A DNA stretch of 64,000 nt from Apostichopus japonicus (GCF_037975245.1 NC_092569.1:11718001-11782000), one strand, 5' to 3'. Counted from the first letter of the stretch, positions 1 to 11,621 are shown. Made by a program: numbers and translations. Notes: a model not told the origin generated them from the letters alone.

Positions 1-51
1 ACACTCCAGAAAAGTTTGTACCACTAAGCTACGGTGGTATATATATAGGCC

Positions 52-82
<31 letters not shown>

Positions 83-110
83 GAAAATATATAAATGAAT
101 ATATATATAA

Positions 111-840
111 ATGAAAATCGTAATGAGTTGGAAAATCAACTGGGATTCGAACCACGGGCCTTCCGCTCTGTACGCGGACACCCTAACCAACTAGGCCATG
201 GACGCTGATTGTATGTCCAGAGGTTCGAAACCGGTAAGAAAGGTCGTAATTCCACTGTAGGCGTTTGTCACCTGTATCGAACAATACTACTTCTGTTTTC
301 GGTGACATATTTTGCCTTACTCTAGAGATCAAACATGATGCTGACCAACTCGAAATCATTTGTGATTCCTAAAGCCGGATCTCGAAAGAGATACTTTAAA
401 CAGACTTTATGTTAATGCAATGGAGGTAAATGACAAAGGCAAATGAATATATAAATGAAAAACGTAATGAGTTGGAAAATCAAGATCAGTGAAAAGACTT
501 CCAGCCTCCACCGGGATTCGAACCACGGGCCTTCCGCTCTGTACGCGGACACCCTAACCACTAGGCTTTGGACGCTGATTGTATGTCCAGAGGTTCGAAA
601 CCGGTAAGGAAGGTCGTAATTCCACTGTAGGCGTTTGTCACCTGTATCGAACAATACTACTTCTGTTTTCGGTGACATATTTTGCCTTACTCTAGAGATC
701 AAACATGATGCTGACCAACTCGAAATCATTTGTGATTCCTAAAGCCGGATCTCGAAAGAGATACTTTGAACAGACTTTATGTTAATGCAATGGAGGTAAA
801 CGAGAAAGGCAAATGAATATATATAAATGAAAATCGTAAT
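111..840 (-). repeat. Tandem tRNA-related repeat, two copies
   Basis: Two head-to-tail copies of a roughly 360-bp unit; for example the stretch at 151 recurs at 513. Read on the minus strand, each copy contains a tRNA-like segment with an A-box-like TAGCCTAGTGG and a B-box GGTTCGAATCC, followed by a short body and an A/T-rich tail. This is the architecture of a tRNA-derived SINE. The rest of the unit, with the GGTTCGAAACC motif near 591-602, is repeated as well, so the amplified unit is larger than the SINE head. I see no protein-coding content; open frames here are shadows of the repeat. Confidence 0.6.
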
Positions 841-848
841 GAGTTGGA

Positions 849-849
849 A

Positions 850-881
<32 letters not shown>

Positions 882-903
882 CCAATATATATATATATAT
901 ATT
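849..903. repeat. (TA)n microsatellite
   Basis: Nearly pure TA dinucleotide run with one short interruption (gtatcca). It lies at the end of the tandem tRNA-related repeat and just before the start of duplication unit 1. Confidence 0.9.
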
Positions 904-1301
904 TAATTGAAATTGTAGATGTACGAATCATCTTTTATTGCCAACATGTGTTGACAAAGATATCTTTTTTTCATTAGCTTACGTAAAAAAACACACTGAA
1001 GAGCTTCTTAAATATGAGTCTGGTAGCTGAGATGAGTATTTGTTTATCTTCAGTTCCCAGTGTCTCTTCTCGTTTTGTTTGTCAAACAGAAATCTCCAGG
1101 ACGACAGATGAAGTTTACTCCCAACCTTCTTGGAAATCAATAAATGTATCACGTAAATGAATCATGTGAATATATTAAACCTTCCTCCTTGAAAAAATAA
1201 TAATTTCTCATATACGTTTTAGTTAGCGTCACTGAACGTTAGATTCGCTGTCTACCTAAAAGAACATACTAGGGCTCCGAGGAACTATAGCAATAAGAAC
1301 A

Positions 1302-1371
1302 ATGAATGAAACGAAATATTTTAAACTTTTGCTGACCATGCTGATCTTCTGTGATGTTGGCCAAGCAGGAA
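1302..1371 (+). CDS. FREP A exon 1, signal peptide
   Basis: Starts MNETKYFKLLLTMLIFCDVG: a short charged start, a hydrophobic core and small residues (GQAG) fitting a signal-peptidase site. The exon is 70 nt and ends at a perfect gtaagt donor in phase 1. The same exon, nearly identical, recurs at 16,151. The ATG was chosen because the two copies agree from it onward. Confidence 0.75.
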
Positions 1372-1475
1372 GTAAGTGAACCTTTCTTGAGTTTTATTTA
1401 AGAACTTATAATACGTTAGTTCATTCAAATAAATATATATATAGCACTGGTTTGGGGAATATGTTGACACCCATT

Positions 1476-1477
<2 letters not shown>

Positions 1478-1529
<52 letters not shown>

Positions 1530-1660
1530 AAAACGTCATGAGAAGAAAATTCCAGAGCAGTGAAAAAACTTCCAGCCTCCACCGGGATTCGAACCCGGAC
1601 CTCCCGTTTTTCTACGCGGACACCCTTTCCACTAGGCTGTGGACGCCGATTGTATGTCCA
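1478..1660 (-). repeat. tRNA-derived SINE-like repeat with (TA)n tail, intron 1 of FREP A
   Basis: On the minus strand the tRNA-like head (about 1650-1575) has a perfect T arm (CCGGGTTCGAATCCCGG). A short body and a (TA)n tail at 1478-1524 follow. It is in the opposite orientation to the copies in intron 1 of FREP B. Confidence 0.65.
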
Positions 1661-2191
1661 GAGGTTCGAAACCGGTAAGGAAGGTCGTATTTTCACTGTT
1701 GACGCTTGACACATGTATCGAACAATGCGAGTTATGTTTTTGGTGACATATTTTGCCTTATTCTTGAGATCAAACAAGATGCTAACCAACTCAAAATCAT
1801 TTGTGATTCCTTAAGCCGGATCTTGAAAGATATAACTATATAGGATATATGGCCACTGGTTGGATATCCAGAGGTTCGAAACCGGTAAAGAATGCTATTC
1901 CAATATAAATGTCATACTCTCCACACGTTATCGGTCGTCTTTACGTACTATTATTCTAGTGAAATATTTAACTCAAGTGATCTTGTAAACTCTATTCCAG
2001 CTTTCCATTAAAACCATGTTCAACTACAAAAGAAAACATTAAATATTTTCTGCACCTCTAACCTTCCTCTAGATATAACATTTGTACTTTCATTATGGTA
2101 AAAAAGACCTCGTCCACTAAATTATTTGTTCTTACTCTACCGTTGCAGTGTTAAGATAATATAAACTATTATTTTGTTTCCGTTTCTGCAG

Positions 2192-2257
2192 ACTTATGTG
2201 ACTTTGAAGCAATGTTTCCATGTGAAGGAAAACACTGCTTGTCGTACCAAGAGGAAG
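2192..2257 (+). CDS. FREP A exon 2, 66-nt Cys mini-module
   Basis: A 66-nt exon between a ctgcag acceptor and a gtaaat donor, phase 1 at both ends, encoding LCDFEAMFPCEGKHCLSYQ plus acidic residues. The symmetrical phase means it can be duplicated or skipped without breaking frame. Four related 66-nt exons are present elsewhere (17,346; 18,194; 38,359; 47,046). I do not recognise the module as a named domain. Confidence 0.7.
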
Positions 2258-2814
2258 GTAAATTTCTTGACAGTTTACAATGACTTAGACAAAAGAAACA
2301 GCTAGGAAGGTGCTTTACTCTTTAAAGTTGAAAGAAATATCATTATTACATTTATTAAATATATTTGATTTGATCGGTTAACAATATGTAAGAACATGCC
2401 TGCCATTTCACGAGTTCTCCAAGCACTCTAATTTTCGAAGATTGCAAATTCGGTGAAAAAGTTTTAGCTACTTAGTTTTGGTGTTTCATCAAGGTGATAT
2501 CATTAGAAAGAGCACAACCTTATCCACACCCTATCTGTCTGTCAGCTTTTACTGTTTTGCTAAGAAGCTTACACGAAAAGGAATAAAGGAATGTATGGTT
2601 ATTTCTACTGTTCATGGTTGTATCATACTCCAGACATCCTACTATTTTATAAAAATGACAAACTTAAGAGGAATTGATTAATGAAATATGTGAAATACCA
2701 ACGGAATAGTACATCTGCTTTCTCAAGATTTGAGAAGGTTGTTAGTACAGAGATAGTACAGAACTCTTAATTTACCTTTTAAAAATTAACCTTTCATTGT
2801 TTTCTACCTTTAAG

Positions 2815-3085
2815 ATGCTACAACCAAGCAGAGCACCACCTCACCGCCGATTAGCACACTCTCCTCTTGCCTGACACTACGGTGTCCTCATTTGAAACAA
2901 CCACGCAGAGCACCACCTCACCGCCAGTTGAAAGCTCCTCTCAGTCAATCGACACGACTCGTTTATCAACCCCGACTGTCTGCCTACGTGGTCAGCTGCG
3001 ATGCTACAATGATGACAATGAAATGGTCTGTGCGGCACCTGCGAATTGCACATGTCAAATAACCAGTGTGAATGCAAGCATTTCG
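2815..3085 (+). CDS. FREP A exon 3, Thr/Ser-rich linker, frameshifted
   Basis: Encodes a linker rich in Thr, Ser and Pro (TTTQSTTSPPVES), a mucin-like O-glycosylation candidate, then a short Cys-rich segment. Compared with the copy at 47,470 it has one fewer linker repeat and one missing T near 2867. The exon is 271 nt where the frame needs a length of 2 mod 3. The downstream frame VSSFETTTQSTT is open only in the +1 register. Donor gtgagt. Confidence 0.7.
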
Positions 3086-3425
3086 GTGAGTTTCCCAAGT
3101 CTTTACTTCTGCAGCCAGATATCGAGAAGTCACTTTATATAACATAAATGACTTTCAGATGTTTAAATTCAATTACAAATGACGGTGTTCTGCCAGTTTC
3201 CCCCCTTGACTCTACGTTAATTTTGATATACTGCTATCCATTCTTTATGCCGACAGCAAAAAAATATCATCCTCATCGTCGTCATCGTGATCGTCATTTT
3301 AATCGTCATCGTCGTCGTCGTCAACCTCGTCACAAAAGTTATCATTATCATTATTATCGTTATAGTTATTCATATTATTGTTATAATTTACTTTCACTGT
3401 TTACAACCACGTTGCTCTTTCACAG

Positions 3426-3731
3426 GCCGGTGGATTTTATGTCAACCCTAATTGTACAAGAATGGCTCACTGTATAAACGGCAGTGTCACCTGGGATGAC
3501 AAATACAGTTGCAGTCTCAATGCACAGTGTGAGGAACAAAACAATGTTCGTCAATGTTACTGCAAGGCTGGTTACCATGGTGATGGAAAAACATGTTTGC
3601 AGCTCACTGACTGCGAAGATGTATATACTGCTGGTTTTAACGAAAGTGGTATCTACACCATTAAACCAACCGTGGGGCCTGGATCACCATTTCTAGTTTA
3701 TTGCAACATGGCTGACGGAGGTGGATGGACG
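3426..3731 (+). CDS. FREP A exon 4, EGF-like segment and start of FBG domain
   Basis: 306 nt, phase 0 at both ends. The first half carries an EGF-like cysteine pattern ending CYCKAGYHGDGKTC. The second half begins the fibrinogen domain with DCEDVYTAGFNESGIYTI and ends at the canonical CNMADGGGWT motif. The donor is gtcagt, weaker than the gtaagt of the other copy. Confidence 0.8.
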
Positions 3732-4821
3732 GTCAGTCATAATAGAATCTAGATTTCTGTAGGCCTTTGGTATATAATTCACAAATAATGAATCACAGAT
3801 GACATCAACTACAGTCATTTTTGCCGTGTCACATAATCAAAATTCATAAAATTTGGTTTTGAGAAATTAGCTGATACTTCCTTTAGTCAGGTATACGATG
3901 ACATTATGGACCAATACATATGTAATGTATATATGAAAATAAAAACTTAAGGATTTTAGTTCATATCTTAAACTGAATTTTAATACTAAAACGGATAAGT
4001 TGTTGCCCTATTGCTTTATCTTAACTTATTGATTTTGTTAAGCATAGATTGCATATGACAATGGGAAAGATGTTAAAAACGTATTTAAATGGACTGCAGA
4101 CAGTAATGTTGAATAGCAAGAAGGTGCAGGTCGAGTGTGCTATACTGCTTTCAAGGGAGTAGAAATATCACAAACCAGAGAAGACCGAATTCAAGAAGAA
4201 ATATACTAGTATTGCATTACTCAAAACACGTGTATTAAGAAAACATTTAAAATTTATGATAACAAATATTATGGAACATCTAACAGAAAATTTTTTTTAG
4301 CTTCATTTAAAATGTTAAATAATATGTTTGCATGCATAGCACAATTATTTTACACATGTGTTGTTATTCCAAGGGTTCAACATTACAGCTAAGTAATTTT
4401 GTATGTATATAGCTGACTAAAACAAAACAATTTTAGACAATTTCTGGTGGTATAGTCTGGATGTACTTACTGGTTCCCATTTATTTTTCAAATTCTTATT
4501 TTCACTTTGGCAATTAGATTCATTACAGTTAGCATTACAAAGATACAGTGTAACAGAATAGTGACGAAAGAAAGAACTCTCTGTTAATTTTGTTTTTCTG
4601 TGGTTGCTCCTTCAAGTAAAATAGCATAAGCTCATAAAATGTCAGTCTTCTTTTTCTGTTTATTATGGAATGTCTCATATTCGATTATATTCTTAAAGTA
4701 TTCGGTAAACTGACTCATTCTGGTTCATCTCTGTATATTAATTTACATGAGAAACATCCCCATGACTTCTTAGTTTTAAAATGATAAATCTTAGGAAGTC
4801 CTTAATTTATTTTGATTTCAG

Positions 4822-5104
4822 GTGTTCCAACGCCGAGTTAATGGTTCTGTTGATTTTTACCGTAACTGGACCAGCTACAAGGAAGGCTTTGGTCAGATCG
4901 TTCATGAATTTTGGATGTGTAATGACAAGCTGTATTACATTACCAATCAAGATAACTATCAAATCCGGATTGATCTGGTCGACAGGGAAGGGACTCCATA
5001 CTTCGCTGAATATGACTCGTTCCGTATCAACGATGAAATTGACAAGTATCGTCTGTCCGCGGTAGGAACTTACAACGGGACAGCAGGAGTAGAACAACCC
5101 TTGT
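4822..5104 (+). CDS. FREP A exon 5, central FBG domain
   Basis: 283 nt, starting VFQRRVNGSVDFYRNW, a canonical fibrinogen-domain stretch, and reading through FGQIVHEFW. At the normally invariant WLGN the sequence is WMCN, so the glycine is replaced by cysteine; the 52-kb copy keeps WLGN. It ends in phase 1 at a gtgagt donor, joining in frame to exon 6. Confidence 0.8.
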
Positions 5105-5799
5105 GTGAGTTAAATAAGTAATGGAGATGGCTCCATCTTTTGCCATCTTGATTACCAATTTCTATCTCCATTAATGTAAATAACTTCATAAATAGTTTTT
5201 TATCTGAACAAATTATTAAGCACAATCATAAAATATACTATTTTTTTCAATCATAACATAATTATAATAACGACATTGTCACGGCGGCTTTTTCTACATA
5301 TATTTGGAACTTGTTTATTGTCCCTCTATAATTGAGCTATTTACTTGTTCCAGGTTTATATTCTTTATTTGGATATCAAAACTTTTTGTAGAAAAAACAC
5401 GAAACATATATATATATGTATATGTATAAGTTTTTGACGAATGTTTAAGTATGAGCAAAATATTGAACGTATAGTTTGTTCGTAAAAATGCTATTAATGC
5501 ATGGGGCGTTTTTCTTCATGATCTGTCATAGATATCACTCTACCGTACCATCAATATAAAGAGAGTAAAGATTAGGAACTTTATAGCTTGTGTGGAGTAA
5601 TATGACTTTACCGTGACCCCTCAGTATTACACTCTTATCGTGTGATTTATTTTAAATCAATATTTCTAATATGAAAGAGATTGAGATTAAGAGTTTCTTA
5701 CTGATATGTGATATTTGATATTATACGCACTAGGGTGGAAAAGGGTTATGCGGCTGAAACGTCAGTGTATTATGTATCTTTTCTCTTTTGTCTTAACAG

Positions 5800-6077
5800 A
5801 CGGCGAAGATGCTTTGAAATTTCAGTTCAACAGTTTCTTTAGTACCTACGATAAAGATAATGATATGGATACTCGACACTGTGCGGTAGACAACCAAGGC
5901 GCATGGTGGCACAGCGAGTGCTGTAGATCTAATCTCAATGGCAAATACTTCGCTAGTGACGTTCCTTACATTAAGTATTGTTGTGGGTCTTATTCCACTA
6001 TCTGTTGGAACAACCTACCAGAACCTGACCATAACATCAAATACAGCGAGATGAAGATTCGACCTGTACGTGATTAA
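5800..6077 (+). CDS. FREP A exon 6, C-terminal FBG domain
   Basis: Acceptor taacag. Encodes DALKFQFNSFFSTYDKDND, whose Asp-rich YDKDND loop matches the fibrinogen calcium site. GAWWHSECCRSNLNGKYF and the terminal EMKIRPVRD followed by TAA come next. The 3' UTR would follow; no canonical AATAAA was assigned with confidence. Confidence 0.85.
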
Positions 6078-6379
6078 ATATAGCAAATATCTTCAAATTT
6101 TCTGTATCTGTAGACGGAGTAAGCAGACGCTTCACCACAGATTAAATGAATAAGACTTAAAGTGTATTCCTAGAGATATTTACGAGCCGGAAACCCCACA
6201 TCGAGCCTGAAATAATATCCTTCGTTCTCGTTTATATTTCGTCATATGAAGGTAAAATTGAGTGCAATTTCAGCAGATTCATATTGCCTCAGATTTTGTC
6301 ATGTTCAGTTTTAATACAGTAGAGTAACGTATTCTTGTATCATTGTTTTAGTCAATTATTTACATTACAACAACAAAAT

Positions 6380-7385
6380 ATTCCCATTGATATTAAATTA
6401 ACTGAGAATTGTATTTTATTTAAATTAAAAAACAATTTACACTTCGTAAATGAAAATGTACCCTCCCAAACTAAGGAAACTACAAGAATCTGTTTAGATT
6501 CCAAAATTTCGTTACTATGTATTGCCATATCACTGTTCAAATCAACAGATTTCCGACAGTTTGTCCCATTTTCGACATTTGGGAAGACATCATATCAACA
6601 TAAGCCAATTGTAAGATAGGCTTCTGCATGGAATTTGTTAAATCTATTGTTGAATTGACATAGAATGTGTGTTTGTTGTGGTCCTAATGTAGCATTTGTG
6701 TTTGCTCTTTCATTGTGATACCATATATTATTATTAATCATGCGAGTTTACACTGAGATTTAATTAGACGTGTTTCAATTGTGATGGTTTCGAAATAGTT
6801 ATTACTTTTTTAATAATTTGTGGAAATCATCAACTTTGCAAATGTTAACAAATACTGAGAGAACCTGTTTCCAAATATATTAATATTTCCCATTGATATT
6901 AAATTAACTGAGAATTTTATTTTATTTAAATTAAAAAACAATTTACACTTCGTAAATGAAAATGTACCCTCCAAACTAAGGAAACTACAAGGATCTGTTT
7001 AGATGCCAAAATCTCGTTACTAGGTATTGCCGTATCACTGTTCAAATCAACAGTTTTCCGAAAGTTTTTCCCATTTTCGACATTTGAGAAGACATCATAT
7101 CAACATAAGCAAATTGTAAGATAGGCTCCTGCATAGAATTTGTTAAATCTATTGTTGAATTGACATGTAATGTGTGTTTGTTGTGGTCCTAATGTAGCAT
7201 TTGTGTTTGCTCTTTCATTGTGATACCATATATTATTATTAATCATGCGAGTTTACACTGTAATTAATTGGACGTGTTTCAATTGTGATGGTTTCGAAGT
7301 AATTATAACTTTTTAAAAATTAGTGGAAATCATCAACTTTGCAAATGTTAACAAATACTCAGATAATCTTTTCCTTGTCATTTAG
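6380..7385. repeat. Tandem duplication of about 507 bp in the 3' flank of FREP A
   Basis: The block beginning cccattgatattaaatta near 6383 recurs near 6889 and continues at high similarity to about 7385. The equivalent flank of the second copy (about 53,690-54,170) has only one unit, so this duplication arose in unit 1 after the segmental duplication, or was lost in unit 2. Open frames here are not supported as genes. Confidence 0.8.
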
Positions 7386-7452
7386 TGTATTAAATCGATT
7401 CTCCCAAATCATGCGAACTCTTTAATTAACAAACATTTATATATATATAAGG

Positions 7453-7492
7453 GATGGATGGAGGGAGGGAGGGAGGGAGGGAGGGAGGGATA
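7453..7492. repeat. (GGAT/GGAG)n microsatellite
   Basis: A short run of ggat and ggag tetranucleotides. It occupies the same position as the 320-bp TGGA array at 54,195 in unit 2. Confidence 0.85.
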
Positions 7493-7789
7493 AACACGCT
7501 ATTGGTGGCTAGTCAGAGTTTCAAGCACATTGACTTCTTATCACTGCGGCGATTATCAGTCAACTGAATCTTGCAATTACGACTATTTCCTTTGTGGACG
7601 GTCAGGTGGTTTCTTTGAACGATTGCTATGACGACATTTGGATACAAATTCGCTACGCTTGTTTATTGAGTTGGAGCTTTTGTCGGCTCTGCTTCTTTAT
7701 ATGAAGAACTTTATTCCATAGAAAGATTACACTGGTCGGAGCTGCGCTTATATGTATTAGACTGCTTTTAGGGTTTCCCAAGAGTTGGA

Positions 7790-8165
7790 GTGATCGATTA
7801 CTCAATATATATAAGAAGAGCAACATCAAAATAGGTTATAGATGTATAAGGAATATGCGGCATATTATAAAAGCCCGCAATAACAAGATTATATCGAAAG
7901 CAAACCAGGAGACCAGTGAAATAACTTGCAATTGCAGAAAATAGAGCGACTGCCCCTTGTCCGGGGAATGTCTCTCCAGCGATATAATGTGCAAAGCAAA
8001 GGTCACAACTGGTCAAGAGACAGCCGTATAAATCGGTCTGGTTAGTAGAAGCTTCAAGGCAAGCTACAACAACAACATCAAATATTTCTGCAACTTACGT
8101 TATCAAAAGCAACTGAGCTCTCAAAACACATCTGGGACTTAAAAAGAAAGAAAATCGATCACTCC
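7790..8165 (+). mobile_element. Penelope-like element remnant (GIY-YIG end)
   Basis: In pieces over several frames the plus strand reads IIKARNNKIISKAN, CNCRK, SDCPLSGECLSSDIM, IGLV, a segment resembling SFKASYNN, and a close relative of LSKHIWDLK. This matches the C-terminal linker and GIY-YIG-type endonuclease region of Penelope-like retroelements as I know that family. It has in-frame stops and frame changes. A homologous remnant lies at 54,760-55,140, so it predates the segmental duplication. Confidence 0.6.
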
Positions 8166-8644
8166 GTTGTCTCAAAGAACTTATCATTTTGAAAAAAATT
8201 ACAATGTTTTGATTTTGTAGGAATATTATCTACCAGTGGGAGAAACCAACCTGTTGTATTCCTATCAAGCACAAAACCACTTAAAGAGGTGAACTGATGT
8301 CGCTGCTGCTGCATTAGTCAGACACACGTACGAAACTTAAGTATTTCAGAATCCGAAACTTCATGATGGCACAATCTAAAAAGATGCACTTTCTATTACT
8401 TACTTTTACACGACAATATTTATCGCCGAAATACTTCTTTGAGTTATTTATGTGTATCAGATTGATGTAAAATGTACTTTATGATAAACGTTTGTGTAAA
8501 TACATGGTGTTAAAAAGTCTCATTGGTGTTTGATATTTTAAAATTGATTTTGTCGTGCATTGTGATGTCAAAACCGCTATTTTGTTGGCAGCTGTGCACC
8601 GACTGTTACAAAGCTTATTAATTATTACGTATATTATAACGTAT

Positions 8645-8847
8645 ATTATGGGGGATTATAACATGAACTTGTCCAATTTTAGTAAGTCTAGAGATTTTTT
8701 AAACATTATGCACTCGTACGGTTTTACCCTACGATAACAAAACCTACTCGTTTTAGTAGTAATGTAGCTACTGTTATTGATAACATTATAACGAATGCTA
8801 ATTCCTCTCTTACTACAGGCATACTCATTACTGGTTTCAGTGATCAT
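8645..8847 (+). pseudogene. LINE endonuclease domain, C-terminal part
   Basis: GDYNMNLSNF followed, after a one-base frame change near 8735, by ITKPTRF, then IDNIIT and SDHLPIF. These are the last conserved blocks of the apurinic-like endonuclease of LINEs (GDFN/D, TR...IDxI, SDHxP). The N-terminal catalytic part is absent, consistent with 5' truncation. Confidence 0.7.
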
Positions 8848-9708
8848 TTGCCTATATTCCTAAAGGTTCTTGACAGGACAAAGAAGACAAAAGAACCCTT
8901 TCATTTACGAAATTTTAACAGACACAACATATCAGAATTTATCGACGACATTGAGAAGGAAACATGGGATGAGGTGTTAACTAAAGTTGATGCTAATTCA
9001 GCTTACAACTCATTTTTTAACACTTTTTATTTAACTTATAATAAGTGTTTTCCTCATCTATTAATTACTAAAGGAAATAGGCGAAAGAGAAAATGTCCAT
9101 GGATTACTAAGGGTATACTAAAATCTATTAAAAGAAAAAGCCATCTCTACAGACTTTACTCAAAAGCTCCTACAAATAGCAATAAAGAAATTTATGTTTC
9201 TTACCGAAACAAGTTAAACCACACAATAAGATTTTCTAAAAGGTTATATTTTTATAACAAATTCAAAGATAGTAACAATAATGTAAATGATACCTGGGGC
9301 CCAATCAATGAGGTTCTTAAGAGAGACCGTAAGAAATCATCGTACCCATCTGTTTTCAAAGACGGCGATCACGAAACCAGCGACGATCAAGAAATTGCAA
9401 ACGGCTTTAACGATTTATTTATTAACCTTGGACCCCCACTTGCCAGCAAAATCAATCATACTGCAAAATCAAACAACCCCATATATAGTAATATTAGTAC
9501 GCGAAACTCCATTTTCACCTACCCTGTCAGGGAGGAGGAACTTTTACGTGTAGCAAAGAAGGCAGCTGGGTATGATGATTTCAAGCCAGATATTGTTAAG
9601 CAGGTATTACCTTTCATTGTCACCCCTCTTACTCATATCTGTAACATATCGTTCACCACTGGGGATTTCCCGGACAAGCTGAAGATTGCTAAGGTCTTAC
9701 CCATTTAA
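8848..9708 (+). pseudogene. LINE ORF2 linker region up to the reverse transcriptase
   Basis: An open stretch of about 286 residues continuing from SDHLPIF through CPWITKGILKSIKRK and ANGFNDLFINLG to TGDFPDKLKIAKVLPI, the usual pre-RT region of CR1/L2-type elements. It goes out of frame in a run of A at 9707-9715, after which the RT continues in another frame. No independent start is implied: the first codon is TTG inside the domain. Confidence 0.75.
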
Positions 9709-10210
9709 AAAAAAAGGAGAATCCAATATCTACGAGAACTACCGACCAATCTCTATTCTATCAGTTTTTCTAAAATTCAACAGAATTATAAATTTTCTCG
9801 ATGCTAATGATATACTTTGCAAGAAACAATATGGATTCCGCCCTGGTCACTCAACTGAGCTTGCCCTGGCAGATGCCATTGATAAATTATACGATAGCCT
9901 TGATAAGAAGAAAACATGTATTGGAATATTCTTAGACCTGTCAAAAGCATTTGATACCATTGACCATCGTATTCTCCTAAACAAGTTATCATTCTACGGT
10001 ATTACAGGACCAACCCTTAACTGGATGGACAGCTACTTATCGAAACGTTTACATTATACTTCGTATAAGAACACCATGTCTGACTATGCTGAAATCCGAT
10101 GTGGTGTTCCTCAAGGTTCAATATTAGGAGACTTCTTTTCATTATATATATATATATCAATGACATCTATCATATCTCTAATATTGCAAAACTTTTTTAT
10201 TCGCAGATGA
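9686..10210 (+). pseudogene. LINE reverse transcriptase core
   Basis: Contains ENYRPISILSVFLK, KQYGFRPGHSTELAL, GIFLDLSKAFDTIDH and RCGVPQGSILG, the standard RT blocks. The active-site box FADDTSIFF follows just downstream (about 10,199-10,228) in a different frame after an indel, so the polymerase is broken. Confidence 0.85.
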
Positions 10211-10852
10211 CACTAGTATATTTTTCGAATCCAATAATTTGAATACTTTACACGACTGGTTTGCAACTAATAAGCTTCACTTAATCTTGATAAAACTAGC
10301 TACATTGTTTTCAATATAAGTAAATCTTTTTCTTGGAAAAAAGACATTTTGATGGATGGTAAGCCTATCAAGCATGTACATAGTATTAAGTTTCTCGGAT
10401 TATATATTGAAAGTAAACTTACTTGGTTTGAACATATATCAAATTTTGCAAACACTGTGGCGAAAAATGTTGGTATCACTTCTAAGTTGAAACACTAATT
10501 TCCTCAGAATATTCTTAGAATGCTTTACCAAACATTAGTTTTCCCCCATTTTTCATATTGCTCTATAATTTGGTCTGGCACCCATAATGTTTATCTTCAC
10601 CCTCTTGAAACTCTACAAAAGAAAGTCATTCGTCATATAACTCATTCTGAATATCGTGAACACACCAGCTCACTTGTCAAATTGCTCAACTTATTAAAAT
10701 TTAGCGACATTGTTAGGCTGAATGTAGCCACTTTCTTTTACAAGGCTTGGAATGACTTACTTCCTGCAGCCTTTCATGACTCTTTTACTATTAACATCGC
10801 CATACATAGTCACCGCACTAGAAGTGCCGGTCAAGCACACCACAACTTATAA
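10199..10852 (+). pseudogene. LINE RT palm end and C-terminal region
   Basis: Continues with FADDTSIFF, KPIKHVHSIKFLGLYIES and then an open stretch with FPHFSYCSIIWSGTH and KKVIRHITHSEYREHTS. Two or more frame changes occur. The remaining 540 bp to the 3' end also hold decayed coding sequence (near 11,060-11,200), followed by the tail. Confidence 0.75.
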
Positions 10853-11621
10853 ACCGGGAGCCCAGAGGGTTTGGTTAGCTGGGAAGGTAACCAATTGCCT
10901 TGTACATCACAATGTTCACAGTGCATTTCTGTATATGAAACCAGACGAATGGCAAACCGACTGTGGTGGGTGTGGCTGGGAGAGCAATTTAAAGTCACCT
11001 AAAAGCTAACCTAGATCAGCTTTCATGGTAACCACAACAAAGTAAGTACAATGTGTCAGGTATGGCCCCGAGAGCTTTATTATGTAATACAACATTCGGT
11101 ACGTTAAGTTTAAAGAATCGTGCTATGGGGACATGGAATGATTTAACTGCTACTATAAAATCTAAACCATCTAAAGAAAAATTTAGAAAAACGCTAAAAA
11201 AGAAGTAATTTCTCAGTATTGATACATCGTTTATATTGTATGTTATTAATTATTCCTTATTAAGACATTAATTATATTTTTATTTATGTTTGGGAGTTCT
11301 TTACCTTGTTAATCCTGAATTGGCTTCTTAGAGGACTTCCCTCCACATGTATATATTTATTATCTGTGGAAAATCAAATAAATCAAATCAAATCAAATTA
11401 TTGACATTCTTCACGTAATCATCTACGTCCTTTTCAATTACCTGTACTGCTTACCATCTTTTTCTCTTTTACAAACTCAACTAACGGTTATCAAAAACAC
11501 CATGTGGAATAATTGCCTGCCACGGAAATATTCCTATGAAGCCTAAATAACCGTCTGTGAGCACCTTCAGTTAGGACTGCCTGGTAGGACTATCACATAT
11601 TCCAGTGAAATTGAGCAATTT

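Larger units (their letters stand above)
1302..6077 (+). pseudogene. FREP gene A: secreted fibrinogen-related protein, probably decayed
   Basis: Six exons with GT-AG junctions: 1302-1371, 2192-2257, 2815-3085, 3426-3731, 4822-5104, 5800-6077. The product would be a signal peptide, a 22-residue Cys mini-module, a Thr/Ser-rich linker, a small Cys-rich plus EGF-like region and a fibrinogen C-terminal domain ending in MKIRPVRD. FREPs are secreted pattern-recognition or lectin-like proteins; that role here is by family. Exon lengths sum to 1274 nt, one short of a multiple of three, because exon 3 has lost one T at about 2867 compared with the copy at 47.5 kb. The shifted frame stops at 3060-3062, before the EGF and FBG regions. 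The conserved WLGN motif reads WMCN in exon 5, and the exon 4 donor is gtcagt rather than gtaagt. Together these suggest a pseudogene, although a sequencing error could explain the frameshift alone. Confidence 0.8.
8627..11395 (+). mobile_element. 5'-truncated non-LTR retrotransposon (LINE)
   Basis: A 2.77-kb element carrying, in order, the end of an endonuclease domain, a linker, a reverse transcriptase and a C-terminal region, and ending in short tandem repeats (aaatc)n like CR1/L2-type LINEs. It is bounded by a 7-bp target duplication AATTATT at 8620-8626 and 11396-11402. The paralogous site in unit 2 (about 55,590) is empty and reads straight through. The frame is broken several times, so it is not autonomous now. 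Clade assignment is tentative. Confidence 0.85.
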
